From positions 1-42,732 of the forward strand of contig JBBPYA010000070.1 of the NCBI GenBank assembly GCA_038200385.1: a stretch of DNA of 42,732 nt. Reading direction: 5' to 3'. A model generated the notes under the pieces. It was not told the origin of the DNA. It saw only the letters and a program-made list of their open reading frames with translations, and did no database searches. Below are positions 23,739 through 31,211 of this stretch, one piece after another (the first letter of the stretch is position 1; each line of letters starts with the position of its first letter). The DNA is from JBBPYA01 sp038200385. Lineage in GTDB: Bacteria; Actinomycetota; Actinomycetes; Mycobacteriales; Geodermatophilaceae. The position numbers were made by a program, and so were the translations under genes.

Positions 23739-24215
23739 CTAGCCCTGAGACTTGATGTAGCGCACCAAGCCGACCACGTCGTCGGCGACCAGCCGACCGA
23801 TGGCGGCGCTGGAGTACACGGCGGTGAGCACCGAGCCGTCGGGGGCGAGCACGAACCCCGTGGACTGCAGGTACAGCGGGTCCTCGTTCGTGTAGGCGCC
23901 GGTCACCTCCGCGACCTTCGCCACGTCGGCGCTGTGCCCCAGCCGGAAGGGCAGGTGGTGCTTGTCCGCGAGCGCGGCCGTCGTCGCCTCGTCGTCCACG
24001 GAGAACGCCACGACCTCGGCGCCGAGTTCGGCGAAGGTGTCCGAGGCCCGCGAGAACGCCGCCAGCTGCGCGTTGCAGTACGGGCACCAGGCTCCGCGGT
24101 AGACGAGCACGACACCGAACAGGCCGGCCAGGTCGTCCGGCAGCGAGAGGGTGCCGCCACCGACGGCGGGGATGTCCAGGGCGGGAAAGCGGTCACCGTT
24201 GCGCAGGCCAGGCAT
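23739..24215 (-). CDS. Peroxiredoxin (AhpC/TSA family)
   Basis: The gene encodes 158 residues from ATG 24215, with GGAG about 8 nt upstream. It is a thioredoxin fold with the active site YRGAWCPYCNAQLAAF (about 40-55). The peroxidatic Cys sits in a WCPYC arrangement, so a nearby second cysteine can serve as resolving partner. AFSVDDEATTAALADKH and FVLAPDGSVLTAVYSS complete the fold. It reduces peroxides in the cytoplasm. It is divergent from a TetR gene, and both promoters lie between the two palindromic operators at 24236-24285, so peroxide or electrophile control by that repressor is likely. Confidence 0.88.
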   Translation of the reverse strand: MPGLRNGDRFPALDIPAVGGGTLSLPDDLAGLFGVVLVYRGAWCPYCNAQLAAFSRASDTFAELGAEVVAFSVDDEATTAALADKHHLPFRLGHSADVAKVAEVTGAYTNEDPLYLQSTGFVLAPDGSVLTAVYSSAAIGRLVADDVVGLVRYIKSQG

Positions 24216-24235
24216 GCGGTGCTCCTCGGTCGTAG

Positions 24236-24251
24236 TGGACTGACAAGTCCA
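24236..24251. promoter_or_regulatory. TetR operator 1
   Basis: TGGACTGACAAGTCCA is an inverted repeat that extends to GTGGACT/AGTCCAC. It differs from operator 2 at two central positions (TGGAC-Y-G-W-CAAGTCCA). It lies just upstream of the likely peroxiredoxin -10 box (minus-strand TACGAC, 24234-24229). Confidence 0.7.
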
Positions 24252-24269
24252 CATTGCCAAGCCACCAAC

Positions 24270-24285
24270 TGGACCGTCAAGTCCA
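24270..24285. promoter_or_regulatory. TetR operator 2
   Basis: TGGACCGTCAAGTCCA is the second copy of the same 16-bp site, flanked by an extra A/T pair. Its centre is 34 bp from that of operator 1. It covers the expected -35 region of the tetR promoter, so the repressor should control its own gene. Confidence 0.7.
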
Positions 24286-24317
24286 GTTTGCTGCCCCCGG
24301 CGGATATGCTGCCCGCC

Positions 24318-24938
24318 GTGGACACAGCAGCAACGGTGCCGCGGCTCAGCTCCCGGGGGGCGGCGACCCGGGCCCGCATCGTGCAGGCCGCCACCGAGCT
24401 CTTCTTCGCGTCCGGGGTCGCCGAAACCAGCCTGGACGCCGTCCTGGCCGCGAGCGGCACCAGCAAGTCGCAGCTCTACCACTACTTCGGCGACAAGGAC
24501 GGCCTGGTCCTGGCCGTGATCGCCCACCAGACCGAGCTGGTGGTGGGCGAGCACGAACGCTTCCTGCGCGACGTGGACTCCCTCGCCGGGTTGTACCGGT
24601 GGCGCGATGCCGTGGTGGCCGAGCAGCGGCGGCGACAGTGCGTGGGCGGCTGCCCGCTCGGCGCGCTGGCCGCCGAGTTGGCCTTCGCACCGCAGCCCCG
24701 GGCCGCGCTCGCGGACAGTTTCCGGCGGTGGGAATCCCATCTCGTGGGGGTCTTCACCCGGATGCGCGAGTCCGACGCGCTGGCGCCGGAGGCGAGTCCT
24801 GCGGAGCTGGCCACGATGGTGCTGACAGCCCTGCAGGGCGGCCTGCTGCTCACCTCGACCAGCCGCAGCGTCCGGCCGCTGGAGCTCGCGCTGTCCATGG
24901 CGCTGGAGCAGGTCGCCGGGCGGCTGCGGGCGCGGTGA
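24318..24938 (+). CDS. TetR-family transcriptional repressor
   Basis: From GTG 24318 the protein has 206 residues. The -10 box TATGCT (24305-24310) lies 7 nt before this GTG, which favours a leaderless start; ATG 24306 lies inside the -10 box. The N-terminal HTH reads TRARIVQAATELFFASGV, then LDAVLAASGTSKSQLYHYF, then GDKDGLVLAVI. The C-terminal ligand domain contains GGCPLGALAAELA and a dimer helix ending ALSMALEQVAGRLRAR. Cysteines at VGGCP and in QCVGG could sense redox state, but this is inference. It faces the peroxiredoxin gene across two operators. Confidence 0.88.
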   Translation: MDTAATVPRLSSRGAATRARIVQAATELFFASGVAETSLDAVLAASGTSKSQLYHYFGDKDGLVLAVIAHQTELVVGEHERFLRDVDSLAGLYRWRDAVVAEQRRRQCVGGCPLGALAAELAFAPQPRAALADSFRRWESHLVGVFTRMRESDALAPEASPAELATMVLTALQGGLLLTSTSRSVRPLELALSMALEQVAGRLRAR

Positions 24939-25050
24939 CCACTCCGTCGGACTGCCGGCTGCAGGACCCGACCACGAGACCGCCCAGCAAGCCGGTGCCG
25001 GGAGCAGGCTCCCCGACGTCGCTGCCCCCGGGTCGACGTAACGTCGGGGC

Positions 25051-25365
25051 ATGACGCGACCGCCCACCGCCCTGATCGCCGCTGGCTCGCTGATCGCCGG
25101 CTTCGGCGTCGCCGAGGTCACCGGGCTTCGGTGGCTCGGCGGCGTGGTCCTGGTCGCGGGCGTCGCCGCGTGCTGGCCACGCTGGCGGCGGCGGGCCGGG
25201 ACCGCGGGTGCCGCCGGACTGCTGACCGGCTACCTCGCCGCGTTCGTGCTGTCTCACCTGATCGCCGGGACCCTGGGCGCGTGGCCGAGCGTGTTCCTGG
25301 TGTCGGCGCTGGTGGCGGCCGGCTGCTGGATCGTCGCCGACCGGCCGGCCCTCGCCACCCGCTGA
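25051..25365 (+). CDS. Small membrane protein, three helices
   Basis: The gene encodes 104 residues from ATG 25051. TAACGT (25039-25044) lies 6 nt before the ATG, so the mRNA is probably leaderless. Hydrophobic segments are at about 8-20 with 27-41 (ALIAAGSLIAGFG, LGGVVLVAGVAACW), 50-70 (AGAAGLLTGYLAAFVLSHL) and 78-95 (SVFLVSALVAAGCWIVA). A basic loop WPRWRRRAG fixes the topology. I do not recognise a family, and no charged catalytic motif is present. Confidence 0.65.
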   Translation: MTRPPTALIAAGSLIAGFGVAEVTGLRWLGGVVLVAGVAACWPRWRRRAGTAGAAGLLTGYLAAFVLSHLIAGTLGAWPSVFLVSALVAAGCWIVADRPALATR

Positions 25366-25402
25366 CCCGACCCGCTCGAGGACCGGCCTCTCGCGGCCGG
25401 CG

Positions 25403-25996
25403 TCAGATGAAGCCGCGGGCGTAGAACGCGCGCTGCACGACGGAGGCGACGCGCGGCCCGTACAGCTCCAGGGCCGCCGCCACGATGTCCTCGGCGGCCG
25501 CCGCGAACGTGGTCCCCGGAGTCAAGGAGAACTGTCCTTCCAGGATCGCGGTGTCGGTGCGTTCCCGGCCGACCGCCCGGTTGACGTCGTACAGCGCCGC
25601 CGACCAGATCTCCCCGTCCGCGTGCACCTCGTTGGTCCGGTCCTCCGGCCAGTGCTTGTCGGTGTCCGCCCGGCGGAGGCAGTGCGGCACGTCCTGGGTG
25701 TACGCCGTGGCGTCCCGGTCCCGGATGCAGGCCCCGAAGCCTTCCCCGATCGAGCCCGCCTGGGTGGTACTGCCGTTGTAGCTGAACGTGTTCGTCGGGG
25801 AGTAGGCCTGCTTGTCGGTGGACAGGCGATCGTGGCGTACCGGCGTGCAGGTACCCCGAGCCGTCCAGGTGCGGCAGCTGCACCCGGCGGTACGCCGCGG
25901 CAGGATCGCCAGCTCGCTGCGGGCCAGCACTCCGCCGACCCGGGCCAGCGCGGTGCGCTCGGCGACCGCCCGCTCCATGCCGGCCTGCGTGGACAC
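25403..25996 (-). pseudogene. Decayed M36/fungalysin-like secreted metallopeptidase
   Basis: The C-terminal end reads cleanly: QAGSIGEGFGACI, then DVPHCLRRADTDKHWPED, then VHADGEIWSAALYDVNRAVG, then AFYARGFI before the stop. This is the end of actinobacterial M36-like peptidases, where E in GSIGEGFG is the third zinc ligand. Upstream the frame breaks twice: QLPHLDGSGYLHAG (frame of 25883) and YATIA lie in other frames. The stretch that should carry HEYGH between FSYN and QAGSIG is deleted. No catalytic site remains. The N-terminal part (RTALARVGGVLARSELAIL) is of unclear origin. Confidence 0.65.
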
Positions 25997-26123
25997 GTCT
26001 GCGGCGACGAGGCGGGCCGTCGATCGAGAGGTACGGCGGATCGGTCCAGCTCCTTTGCCGGATGGGATGTCGCAGCGGAACCTATCGGAGCCCCCTGACC
26101 GCGCTCCCGGCCTACCTCAGGAC

Positions 26124-26807
26124 TCAACCGGGTCGGTGCAGGACCGCCCGCCACCGCCGGGTACCCGGTCGGATGTCGACGCTGTCCGCGTGGTCCAGCC
26201 GGAGGCCTCCGACGGCGAACCCGTCCAGTTCGCGCCGGGCCAGCGGCCACGGCGGCCCGCTCACGTCGGCCGCGTCGTCCTCGGCGTCGGGCCGGCGGAC
26301 CGCGATCACCACCAGGCTGCCGCCCTCGGCCACCAGCCCGGCGACAGCGGCACTGGCCTGCTCGTGCAGGGCGATCGGCAGCGCCTGCACGGTGAAGATC
26401 TCGACCACGAGGTCGAAGGCCTGCGCCCACTCGGTCGGCAGCGCCAGCAGGTCGGCGACCCGGTAGTCCACCACGGTGGCCGGGTTGCGGCTGCGCGCCT
26501 CGTCGACCGCCGTGGGTGAGACATCGAAGCCGGTCGTGACGAAGCCCCGGGCAGCGAGGAACTCCGCGTCGGCACCGAGCCCGCAGCCGACCACGACGGT
26601 CCGCCGACCGGCGCCCGACCCGGTCAGCCACTGCGCCAGCAGCGGGTTCGGCTCGGTGCGGTCCCACGGCATGCCGATCGAGCCGGCGCGGGCGGCGGCG
26701 TACAGCTGGTCGAACCAGCCGGTCGGCTCGCCCGCCGCGATCGACCTTGCGGCGAGCCGGTCGGCCTGCTCCTCCCAGCCGGTGCTGCGGTACTCCGAGG
26801 GCGACAT
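26124..26807 (-). CDS. TPMT-like SAM-dependent methyltransferase
   Basis: The gene encodes 227 residues from ATG 26807; the longer frame upstream overlaps the preceding gene and is a shadow. The start region reads WFDQLYAAARAGSIGMPWDR, as in thiopurine-methyltransferase-like proteins. Motif I is TVVVGCGLGADAEFLAARGF, followed by TGFDVSPTAVDEARSR and FDLVVEIFTVQALP. The acceptor is unknown. It starts 14 bp after the stop of the glutamate-cysteine-ligase-like gene, so both are almost certainly co-transcribed. A thiol or amino-acid derivative made by the ligase is a possible substrate. Confidence 0.82.
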   Translation of the reverse strand: MSPSEYRSTGWEEQADRLAARSIAAGEPTGWFDQLYAAARAGSIGMPWDRTEPNPLLAQWLTGSGAGRRTVVVGCGLGADAEFLAARGFVTTGFDVSPTAVDEARSRNPATVVDYRVADLLALPTEWAQAFDLVVEIFTVQALPIALHEQASAAVAGLVAEGGSLVVIAVRRPDAEDDAADVSGPPWPLARRELDGFAVGGLRLDHADSVDIRPGTRRWRAVLHRPG

Positions 26808-26821
26808 CGGCGGCTCTACCC

Positions 26822-28303
26822 TCAGTCCAGCGGCCAGGTGTGCACCGGCTCGTTGGTGTGCATGTGCTCGATGTAGCGGCGCAGCATCTCCCGCAGCGCG
26901 TCCCGCCGATCCAGCGGCTGGTCGTGGCTGTCGATCTGGTGGAACGTCCGAGCCTGCCACTCCGCGCCGTTGACCTGGGTCAGGCAACGCTGCTCGATGA
27001 TCCCGAGCAGCCGCTCGCGGACCGCGGTGTCCATCCCCCAGCGGGCCAGGCCTTCGTGCGCCATCGGCAGCAGCCGACGCAGCACTAGCTCAGTGGCCGG
27101 CACCTCCCCGATGCCCGGCCAGTAGATCAGCGCGTTGATGCCGTGCCGGGCGCCCTGGTGGAAGTTGTCCTCGGCCGCCGGGAAGGACATCCGCGACCAG
27201 ATCGGCCGGTCCTCCTCGGCCAGCACCCGGATCAGGCCAAAGTAGAACGCGCCGTTGGCCAGGATGTCGACCACGGTGGGCCCGGCGGGCAGCACCCGGT
27301 TCTCCACCCGCAGGTGCGGCTTGCCCCGGAACACGTCGTACACCGGGCGGTTCCACCGGTAGATGGTGCCGTTGTGCAGGCGCAGCTCGGGCAGCGAAGG
27401 GGCGTCGCCGCGGTTGAGCACCTCCTGCGGGTCCTCCTCCTCGGTGATCGGCAGCAGCGCCGGGAAGTACCGCACGTTCTCCTCGAACTGGTCGAAGATC
27501 GAGGTGATCCAGCGCTCCCCGAACCAGACCCGCGGGCGGACTCCCTGCGCCTTGAGCTCCTCCGGGCGGGTGTCGGTCGCCTGCTCGAACAGCGCGATCC
27601 GGGTCTCCCGCCACAGCTCCTTGCCGAGAAGGAACGGCGAGTTGGCGCCGAGGGCCAGCTGGACCCCGGCGATGCTCTGCGCGGCGTTCCAGGTCGCGGC
27701 GTAGGTCTGCGGGCTGACCTGCAGGTGCCACTGCACGCTCGTGCAGGCCGCCTCGGGCGCGATCGTGTCGGCGTACGTCGAGAGCCGATCGGGCCCGTCG
27801 ATGGCGATGTGCAGGTCCTCCCCGCGGGCGGCGAAGATCTGCTCGTTGAGCAACGCGTAGCGCGGGTTGCTGCTTAGCGAGTCGACGGTCAGGTGCTCGG
27901 CCATCAGCGTCGGGAGGATCCCGATCATCGTGATGTGCGCGCCAGATTCGCGGGCGCTGCTCTCGGCGGAGTTCAGGCTCGCCCGCAGGTCCGATTCGAG
28001 TTCGGCGTGGGAGTCCCCGGACAGTCCGCGGGGGCGCACGTTGATCTCGATGTTGAACTGACCGAGTTCGGTCTGGAAGTCCTCGCTGGCGATCGTCTCC
28101 AGTACGGCGCTGTTCTTCATGGCCGGGTCCAGGTCGGCGTCGACGAGGTTGAACTCGATCTCCAGCCCCGTCATCGGCCGCTCGACGTCGAACTTGGACT
28201 CCGCAAGCATCCGGGCGAACACATCCAGGCACTTACGTACCTTGGCGCGGTAGCGCTGCCGGTCCTGCCGGCTGAACTGGCGGCTGGCGACCTCTTCACC
28301 CAT
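26822..28303 (-). CDS. Glutamate-cysteine-ligase-like enzyme
   Basis: The gene encodes 493 residues from ATG 28303. It belongs to the actinobacterial branch of the glutamate-cysteine ligase fold. The MTGLEIEFNLVD strand (about 44-55) carries the acidic metal site. Further motifs are ELGQFNIEINVRPRGLSG, MIGILPTLMAEHLT, NPRYALLNEQIFAARGEDLH, and HLRVENRVLPAGPTVVDI near the ATP site. The fold joins a glutamate-type carboxylate to an amine using ATP. Mycothiol-producing Actinobacteria do not need glutathione, so the true product is open. The methyltransferase gene follows after 14 bp and a CoA transferase gene ends 62 bp upstream. Confidence 0.85.
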   Translation of the reverse strand: MGEEVASRQFSRQDRQRYRAKVRKCLDVFARMLAESKFDVERPMTGLEIEFNLVDADLDPAMKNSAVLETIASEDFQTELGQFNIEINVRPRGLSGDSHAELESDLRASLNSAESSARESGAHITMIGILPTLMAEHLTVDSLSSNPRYALLNEQIFAARGEDLHIAIDGPDRLSTYADTIAPEAACTSVQWHLQVSPQTYAATWNAAQSIAGVQLALGANSPFLLGKELWRETRIALFEQATDTRPEELKAQGVRPRVWFGERWITSIFDQFEENVRYFPALLPITEEEDPQEVLNRGDAPSLPELRLHNGTIYRWNRPVYDVFRGKPHLRVENRVLPAGPTVVDILANGAFYFGLIRVLAEEDRPIWSRMSFPAAEDNFHQGARHGINALIYWPGIGEVPATELVLRRLLPMAHEGLARWGMDTAVRERLLGIIEQRCLTQVNGAEWQARTFHQIDSHDQPLDRRDALREMLRRYIEHMHTNEPVHTWPLD

Positions 28304-28365
28304 GGCGAGAGCTTGGCAGACCCGCCCGGCATCCGGCAGCGTGAGCCGCCCGCCCCGTGGCCCGG

Positions 28366-29460
28366 TCAGTCCGGGCCGGCTCGCGACCACTCGGCCAGTA
28401 CGTCGTCCGCGGTGGCCGGGGCCGGCTCCCGGGCCCGCCCGGGGGTGCGCGAGAGCCGCGGAGCCGGCGCCGGCTGCACGACCCCGGCCACCTCGACAAA
28501 CGTGCGGCGCTCGACGTTGTGCGGGTCGGTCAACGCCTCGCCCGGCGCCAGGACCGGCGTCACACAGGCATCGGCGTGGGCGGTGAAGATCTCTGCCCAC
28601 TCCGTCCGGGTCCGGCCGGCGAACACCTGCCCGAACCGCTCGCGCAGGACCGGCCACCCGCGCTCGTCGTACTGCGCCGGCAACGGCTCGTCCGCCAGGC
28701 CGAGGCCGGTCAGCAGCGCGGCGTAGAACTGCGGTTCCAGGGCGCCGACGGCGAGGTACCCACCGTCGGCGGCCCGGTAGCAGCAGTAGAACGGCGCGCC
28801 CCCGTCGAGCAGGTTCGTGCCGCGCTCGTCCGACCAGCGCCCACCGGCGCGCAGCCCGAACATCATCGCGCTGAGCAGCGCCGCGCCGTCGACCATCGCC
28901 GCGTCGACCACCTGTCCCCGGCCCGAGCCGGCACGCTCCAGCAGCGCGGCCAGGATCCCGACGACGACGAGCATCCCGCCGCCACCGAAGTCCCCGACCA
29001 GGTTCAGCGGTGGGATCGGCGGTCCGCCGGCGGGTCCGATCTGGTGCAGGACACCGGCCAGCGCAAGGTAGTTGATGTCGTGTCCCACGTCCGGGGCCCG
29101 CGGACCGGACTGCCCCCAGCCGGTCATCCGGGCGTAGACCAGGCGGGGGTTGCCCGCCGTGCAGGCCTGCGGTCCGAGTCCGAGCCGCTCGGCGACGCCG
29201 GGCCGGAAGCCCTCGATCAGGACGTCGGCCAGACCGGCGAGGTCCTGCGCCAGGCGCAGCGCGGTCGGCTGCTTCAGGTCGAGCTCGACCAGTCGGCGAC
29301 CACGGCGCAGCGGATCCGGCGGCGCGCCGAACGGCCCCCGCGCGCCGGGCCGGTCCAGGCAGACCACGTCGGCACCCAGGTCGGCCAGCATCATGCCCGC
29401 GAACGGTCCCGGGCCGAGCCCGGCCAACTCCAGGACCCGGGTGCCAGCGAGCGGGCCCAT
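28366..29460 (-). CDS. CaiB/BaiF CoA transferase or alpha-methylacyl-CoA racemase
   Basis: The gene encodes 364 residues from ATG 29460, which overlaps the stop of the upstream gene (ATGA). It starts GTRVLELAGLGPGPFAGMML, then ADLGADVVCLDRPG, VLIEGFRPGVAERLGLGP, and ARMTGWGQSGPRAPDVGHDI, with the catalytic Asp in the last motif. GGMLVVVGILAALLERAGSG and VVDAAMVDG are also typical. The GHDINYLAL motif is closest to alpha-methylacyl-CoA racemase, which inverts 2-methyl branched acyl-CoAs; a CoA transferase cannot be excluded. Branched lipid breakdown would fit the acyl-CoA genes elsewhere in the window. Confidence 0.85.
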   Translation of the reverse strand: MGPLAGTRVLELAGLGPGPFAGMMLADLGADVVCLDRPGARGPFGAPPDPLRRGRRLVELDLKQPTALRLAQDLAGLADVLIEGFRPGVAERLGLGPQACTAGNPRLVYARMTGWGQSGPRAPDVGHDINYLALAGVLHQIGPAGGPPIPPLNLVGDFGGGGMLVVVGILAALLERAGSGRGQVVDAAMVDGAALLSAMMFGLRAGGRWSDERGTNLLDGGAPFYCCYRAADGGYLAVGALEPQFYAALLTGLGLADEPLPAQYDERGWPVLRERFGQVFAGRTRTEWAEIFTAHADACVTPVLAPGEALTDPHNVERRTFVEVAGVVQPAPAPRLSRTPGRAREPAPATADDVLAEWSRAGPD

Positions 29461-30190
29461 CAGCCGGAACGCTGCCACAGCTCCGCGCTCGGTGGCCCGA
29501 ACGAGCCGCCGAAGTCCGGACCCACCGCCCAGGCCGTTCCGGCCGGGTCGACGGTGACACCGAACAGGGGCTGGTCGCCGGCCACCGGCTCCGGGACGAA
29601 GCCGGACCCGGCCAGCGCGAGCACCAGCGGGGTGTTGTTCGCCGCCTGCTGGCCCACGAGGTACACCGAGTTGCCCCGGGCGGCGACCGCCCACAGGATC
29701 TGGTCGGTGCGCACCGTCGCGACCTCGCGCAGCCTGGCCCGCCCGGCCAGTGCCACCGGGAGGTAGCCGGCCGGCGGCACCTGCACGCTTCCCTCCTCGC
29801 GGGCATCGGTGGTCAGCCCGCAACGCAGGCCGAGCCACACGTCGGCGCCGGTGACCGTCAGGGCCGTCACTGTGCCCCGGCTCGGCGTGCACATCGGGTC
29901 GGCGATCCGGACCGGGACGGCCCTGACCTCGGTGCCGTCCCAATGGAGCAGCGACGCGGGACGCAACCCGTCCAGGGTGCCCGCGAACCACACGTCGTCG
30001 GTACTCCTCGCGGCGACCGCGACCAACTCGCCCTGGGCCCCGCCCGCGATCGGCACCCGTTGCCAGCGGGTCCCGTCCCAATGCGCCAGCCGGCGGATGC
30101 GGGTGTGCCGGCCGAGGCGGCCGAGGCCGGCATGCTCGCGGCGAGCAGCACCGCGATGCCGAAGCTGACGAGTGTGCGGATCCGGGCCAT
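29460..30190 (-). pseudogene. Secreted beta-propeller-like protein, frameshifted after the signal peptide
   Basis: ATG 30190, preceded by GGAAGGGGG, starts a clear signal peptide (LVSFGIAVLLAASMPASA, with ASA cleavage). About 28 codons on, the frame changes. The body in the other frame reads RRLAHWDGTRWQRVPIAGG, then STDDVWFAGTLDG, then SLLHWDGTEVRAVPV and ILWAVAARGNSVYLVGQ. HWDGT-W--VP repeats separated by DDVWAVG-like strands are typical of secreted WD-like propellers. The shift lies near 30095-30110 and needs one inserted or lost base. A sequencing error, a young pseudogene or programmed shifting are possible. The stop overlaps the CoA transferase start. Confidence 0.6.
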
Positions 30191-30268
30191 GGGCCCCCTT
30201 CCGGACGGAGCGGGAGTCGGCTGCTACCGATTGGCGGATCGTAGCCAGCCCCGGTGACAAATCGTCTC

Positions 30269-30284
30269 GTCAACCAGAGTTGAC
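30269..30284. promoter_or_regulatory. Inverted-repeat operator 1 of the HTH/Clp-N pair
   Basis: GTCAAC-CAGA-GTTGAC is a perfect palindrome. Its right arm contains most of the -35 box TTGACA (30280-30285), so a bound protein would block RNA polymerase. Confidence 0.6.
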
Positions 30285-30315
30285 AACTTGAGGGCGTCAA
30301 CCTACCTTGACAGAC
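30280..30315 (+). promoter_or_regulatory. Sigma-A-type promoter giving a leaderless mRNA
   Basis: TTGACA (30280-30285), a 17-bp spacer and TACCTT (30303-30308) form a near-consensus promoter. ATG 30316 follows 7 nt after the -10 box, so transcription should start at or next to the A of the start codon. No ribosome binding site is present. Confidence 0.65.
30296..30311. promoter_or_regulatory. Inverted-repeat operator 2 of the HTH/Clp-N pair
   Basis: GTCAAC-CTAC-CTTGAC repeats operator 1 with one arm mismatch, 27 bp further on, and covers the -10 box. The 27-bp spacing is about two and a half helix turns. Confidence 0.55.
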
Positions 30316-30534
30316 ATGACGGACAGTCACCTGCTGGAGGAGGCTGGGGCCAGCGCCGATCCCGGGGTGGGGCTGGCCGCGGTCGCCTCGCTACGCCGGC
30401 TCGTCGATCAACTCGAGCAGCTGCAGGTGGGCCGGGCCCGGGAGCTGGGCTGGTCCTGGCAACAGGTCGCCGCCGCTCTCGGCGTGAGCAAGCAGGCGGT
30501 GCACAAGAAGTACGCCCGCGCGCGTCGTCCCTGA
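30316..30534 (+). CDS. Small helix-turn-helix DNA-binding protein
   Basis: The gene encodes 72 residues from ATG 30316. It is almost all a single HTH: VASLRRLVDQLEQLQVGRA, then ELGWSWQQVAAALGVSKQAV and HKKYARARRP. The recognition helix is GVSKQAVHKKY. Such short proteins often lie before genes for Clp-N-domain proteins in Actinobacteria. The gene has a leaderless promoter overlapped by two GTCAAC-type palindromes, so it probably represses itself and the Clp-N gene, which begins 29 bp after its stop. TTG 30307 is an in-frame alternative but would fall inside the -10 box. Confidence 0.8.
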   Translation: MTDSHLLEEAGASADPGVGLAAVASLRRLVDQLEQLQVGRARELGWSWQQVAAALGVSKQAVHKKYARARRP

Positions 30535-30563
30535 CGCGGACCCGGAGGAGAGGAGCAGAAGCG

Positions 30564-31115
30564 ATGTTCGAGAGGTTCACCCGGGGGGCCCGCGCCGCGG
30601 TCGTCACCGCGGCCGGCCAGGCGCGTGCGCTCGGCCACTCCCACGTTGGCACCGAGCACCTGCTGCTCGGCGTAGTCGGGGACACCGGCTCGCCCACGCA
30701 GCGGGCGCTGGGCCGGCTCGGTCTGGACCAGCCCCGCGTACAGGACGCCGTACGCCGACTACGGCCCGAGGCCGGGGCCGACCTGGACCCCGACGCGCTG
30801 CGCAGCATCGGGATCGACCTGTCCGCCGTCCGCGCCCGGGTGGAGGAGACGTTCGGGCCGGGGGCGCTGGACCGGGGACGTCCAGGCACCGGGCACGTAC
30901 CGTTCAGCCCCAGGTCGAAGAGGGTTCTGGAACTGGCGCTGCGGGAGGCCCGCCGCCGCCGGGACGGGTCCATCGGTGGTGAGCACCTGGTCCTCGGCAT
31001 CCTGCGGGACGGCGGCGGCCTGGCCGCGGTCATCCTGGCCGAGGCCGGGATCGACCGGGCCGGCCTCGAGCGGGAACTGGCCGCGCCGGACCCCGGCCGG
31101 GCCGACGCCGGCTGA
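30564..31115 (+). CDS. Stand-alone Clp N-domain protein
   Basis: The gene encodes 183 residues from ATG 30564, with GGAGGAGAGGAG upstream. It holds two Clp-N repeats: MFERFTRGARAAVVTAAGQA with SHVGTEHLLLGVV (about 1-70), and PFSPRSKRVLELALREA with IGGEHLVLGILRDGGGLA (about 113-165). There are no AAA+ ATPase motifs, so it is not a Clp chaperone itself. Similar proteins (ClpC-adaptor-like or decoy proteins) bind substrates or the protease, but function is unknown here. It forms a two-gene unit with the HTH regulator and ends 40 bp before a strong terminator. Confidence 0.88.
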   Translation: MFERFTRGARAAVVTAAGQARALGHSHVGTEHLLLGVVGDTGSPTQRALGRLGLDQPRVQDAVRRLRPEAGADLDPDALRSIGIDLSAVRARVEETFGPGALDRGRPGTGHVPFSPRSKRVLELALREARRRRDGSIGGEHLVLGILRDGGGLAAVILAEAGIDRAGLERELAAPDPGRADAG

Positions 31116-31155
31116 CACCAGTCGGCACCGCCTGACACCTGTTGACACCGACGAT

Positions 31156-31199
31156 CGAGCCCCGGACCCCTCCGGATCTGCGGAGGGGTCCGGGGCTCG
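31156..31199. terminator. Strong hairpin terminator between convergent genes
   Basis: The arms 31156-31174 and 31181-31199 (CGAGCCCCGGACCCCTCCG and its complement) pair perfectly over 19 bp around the loop GATCTG. The hairpin lies between the Clp-N gene and the convergent secreted-protein gene and can serve both. There is no T-run, as usual for GC-rich Actinobacteria. Confidence 0.85.
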
Positions 31200-31211
31200 T
31201 CGGTCACGACC

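Noticed and set aside
20872..24087. A minus-strand open frame of more than 1000 codons
   Set aside because: It is antisense to four recognisable genes, and its Ser-Thr repeats only reflect the GCTGGT array.
26807..26987. Sixty extra N-terminal residues on the TPMT-like methyltransferase
   Set aside because: They overlap the ligase gene and have low-complexity composition; ATG 26807 fits the family start.
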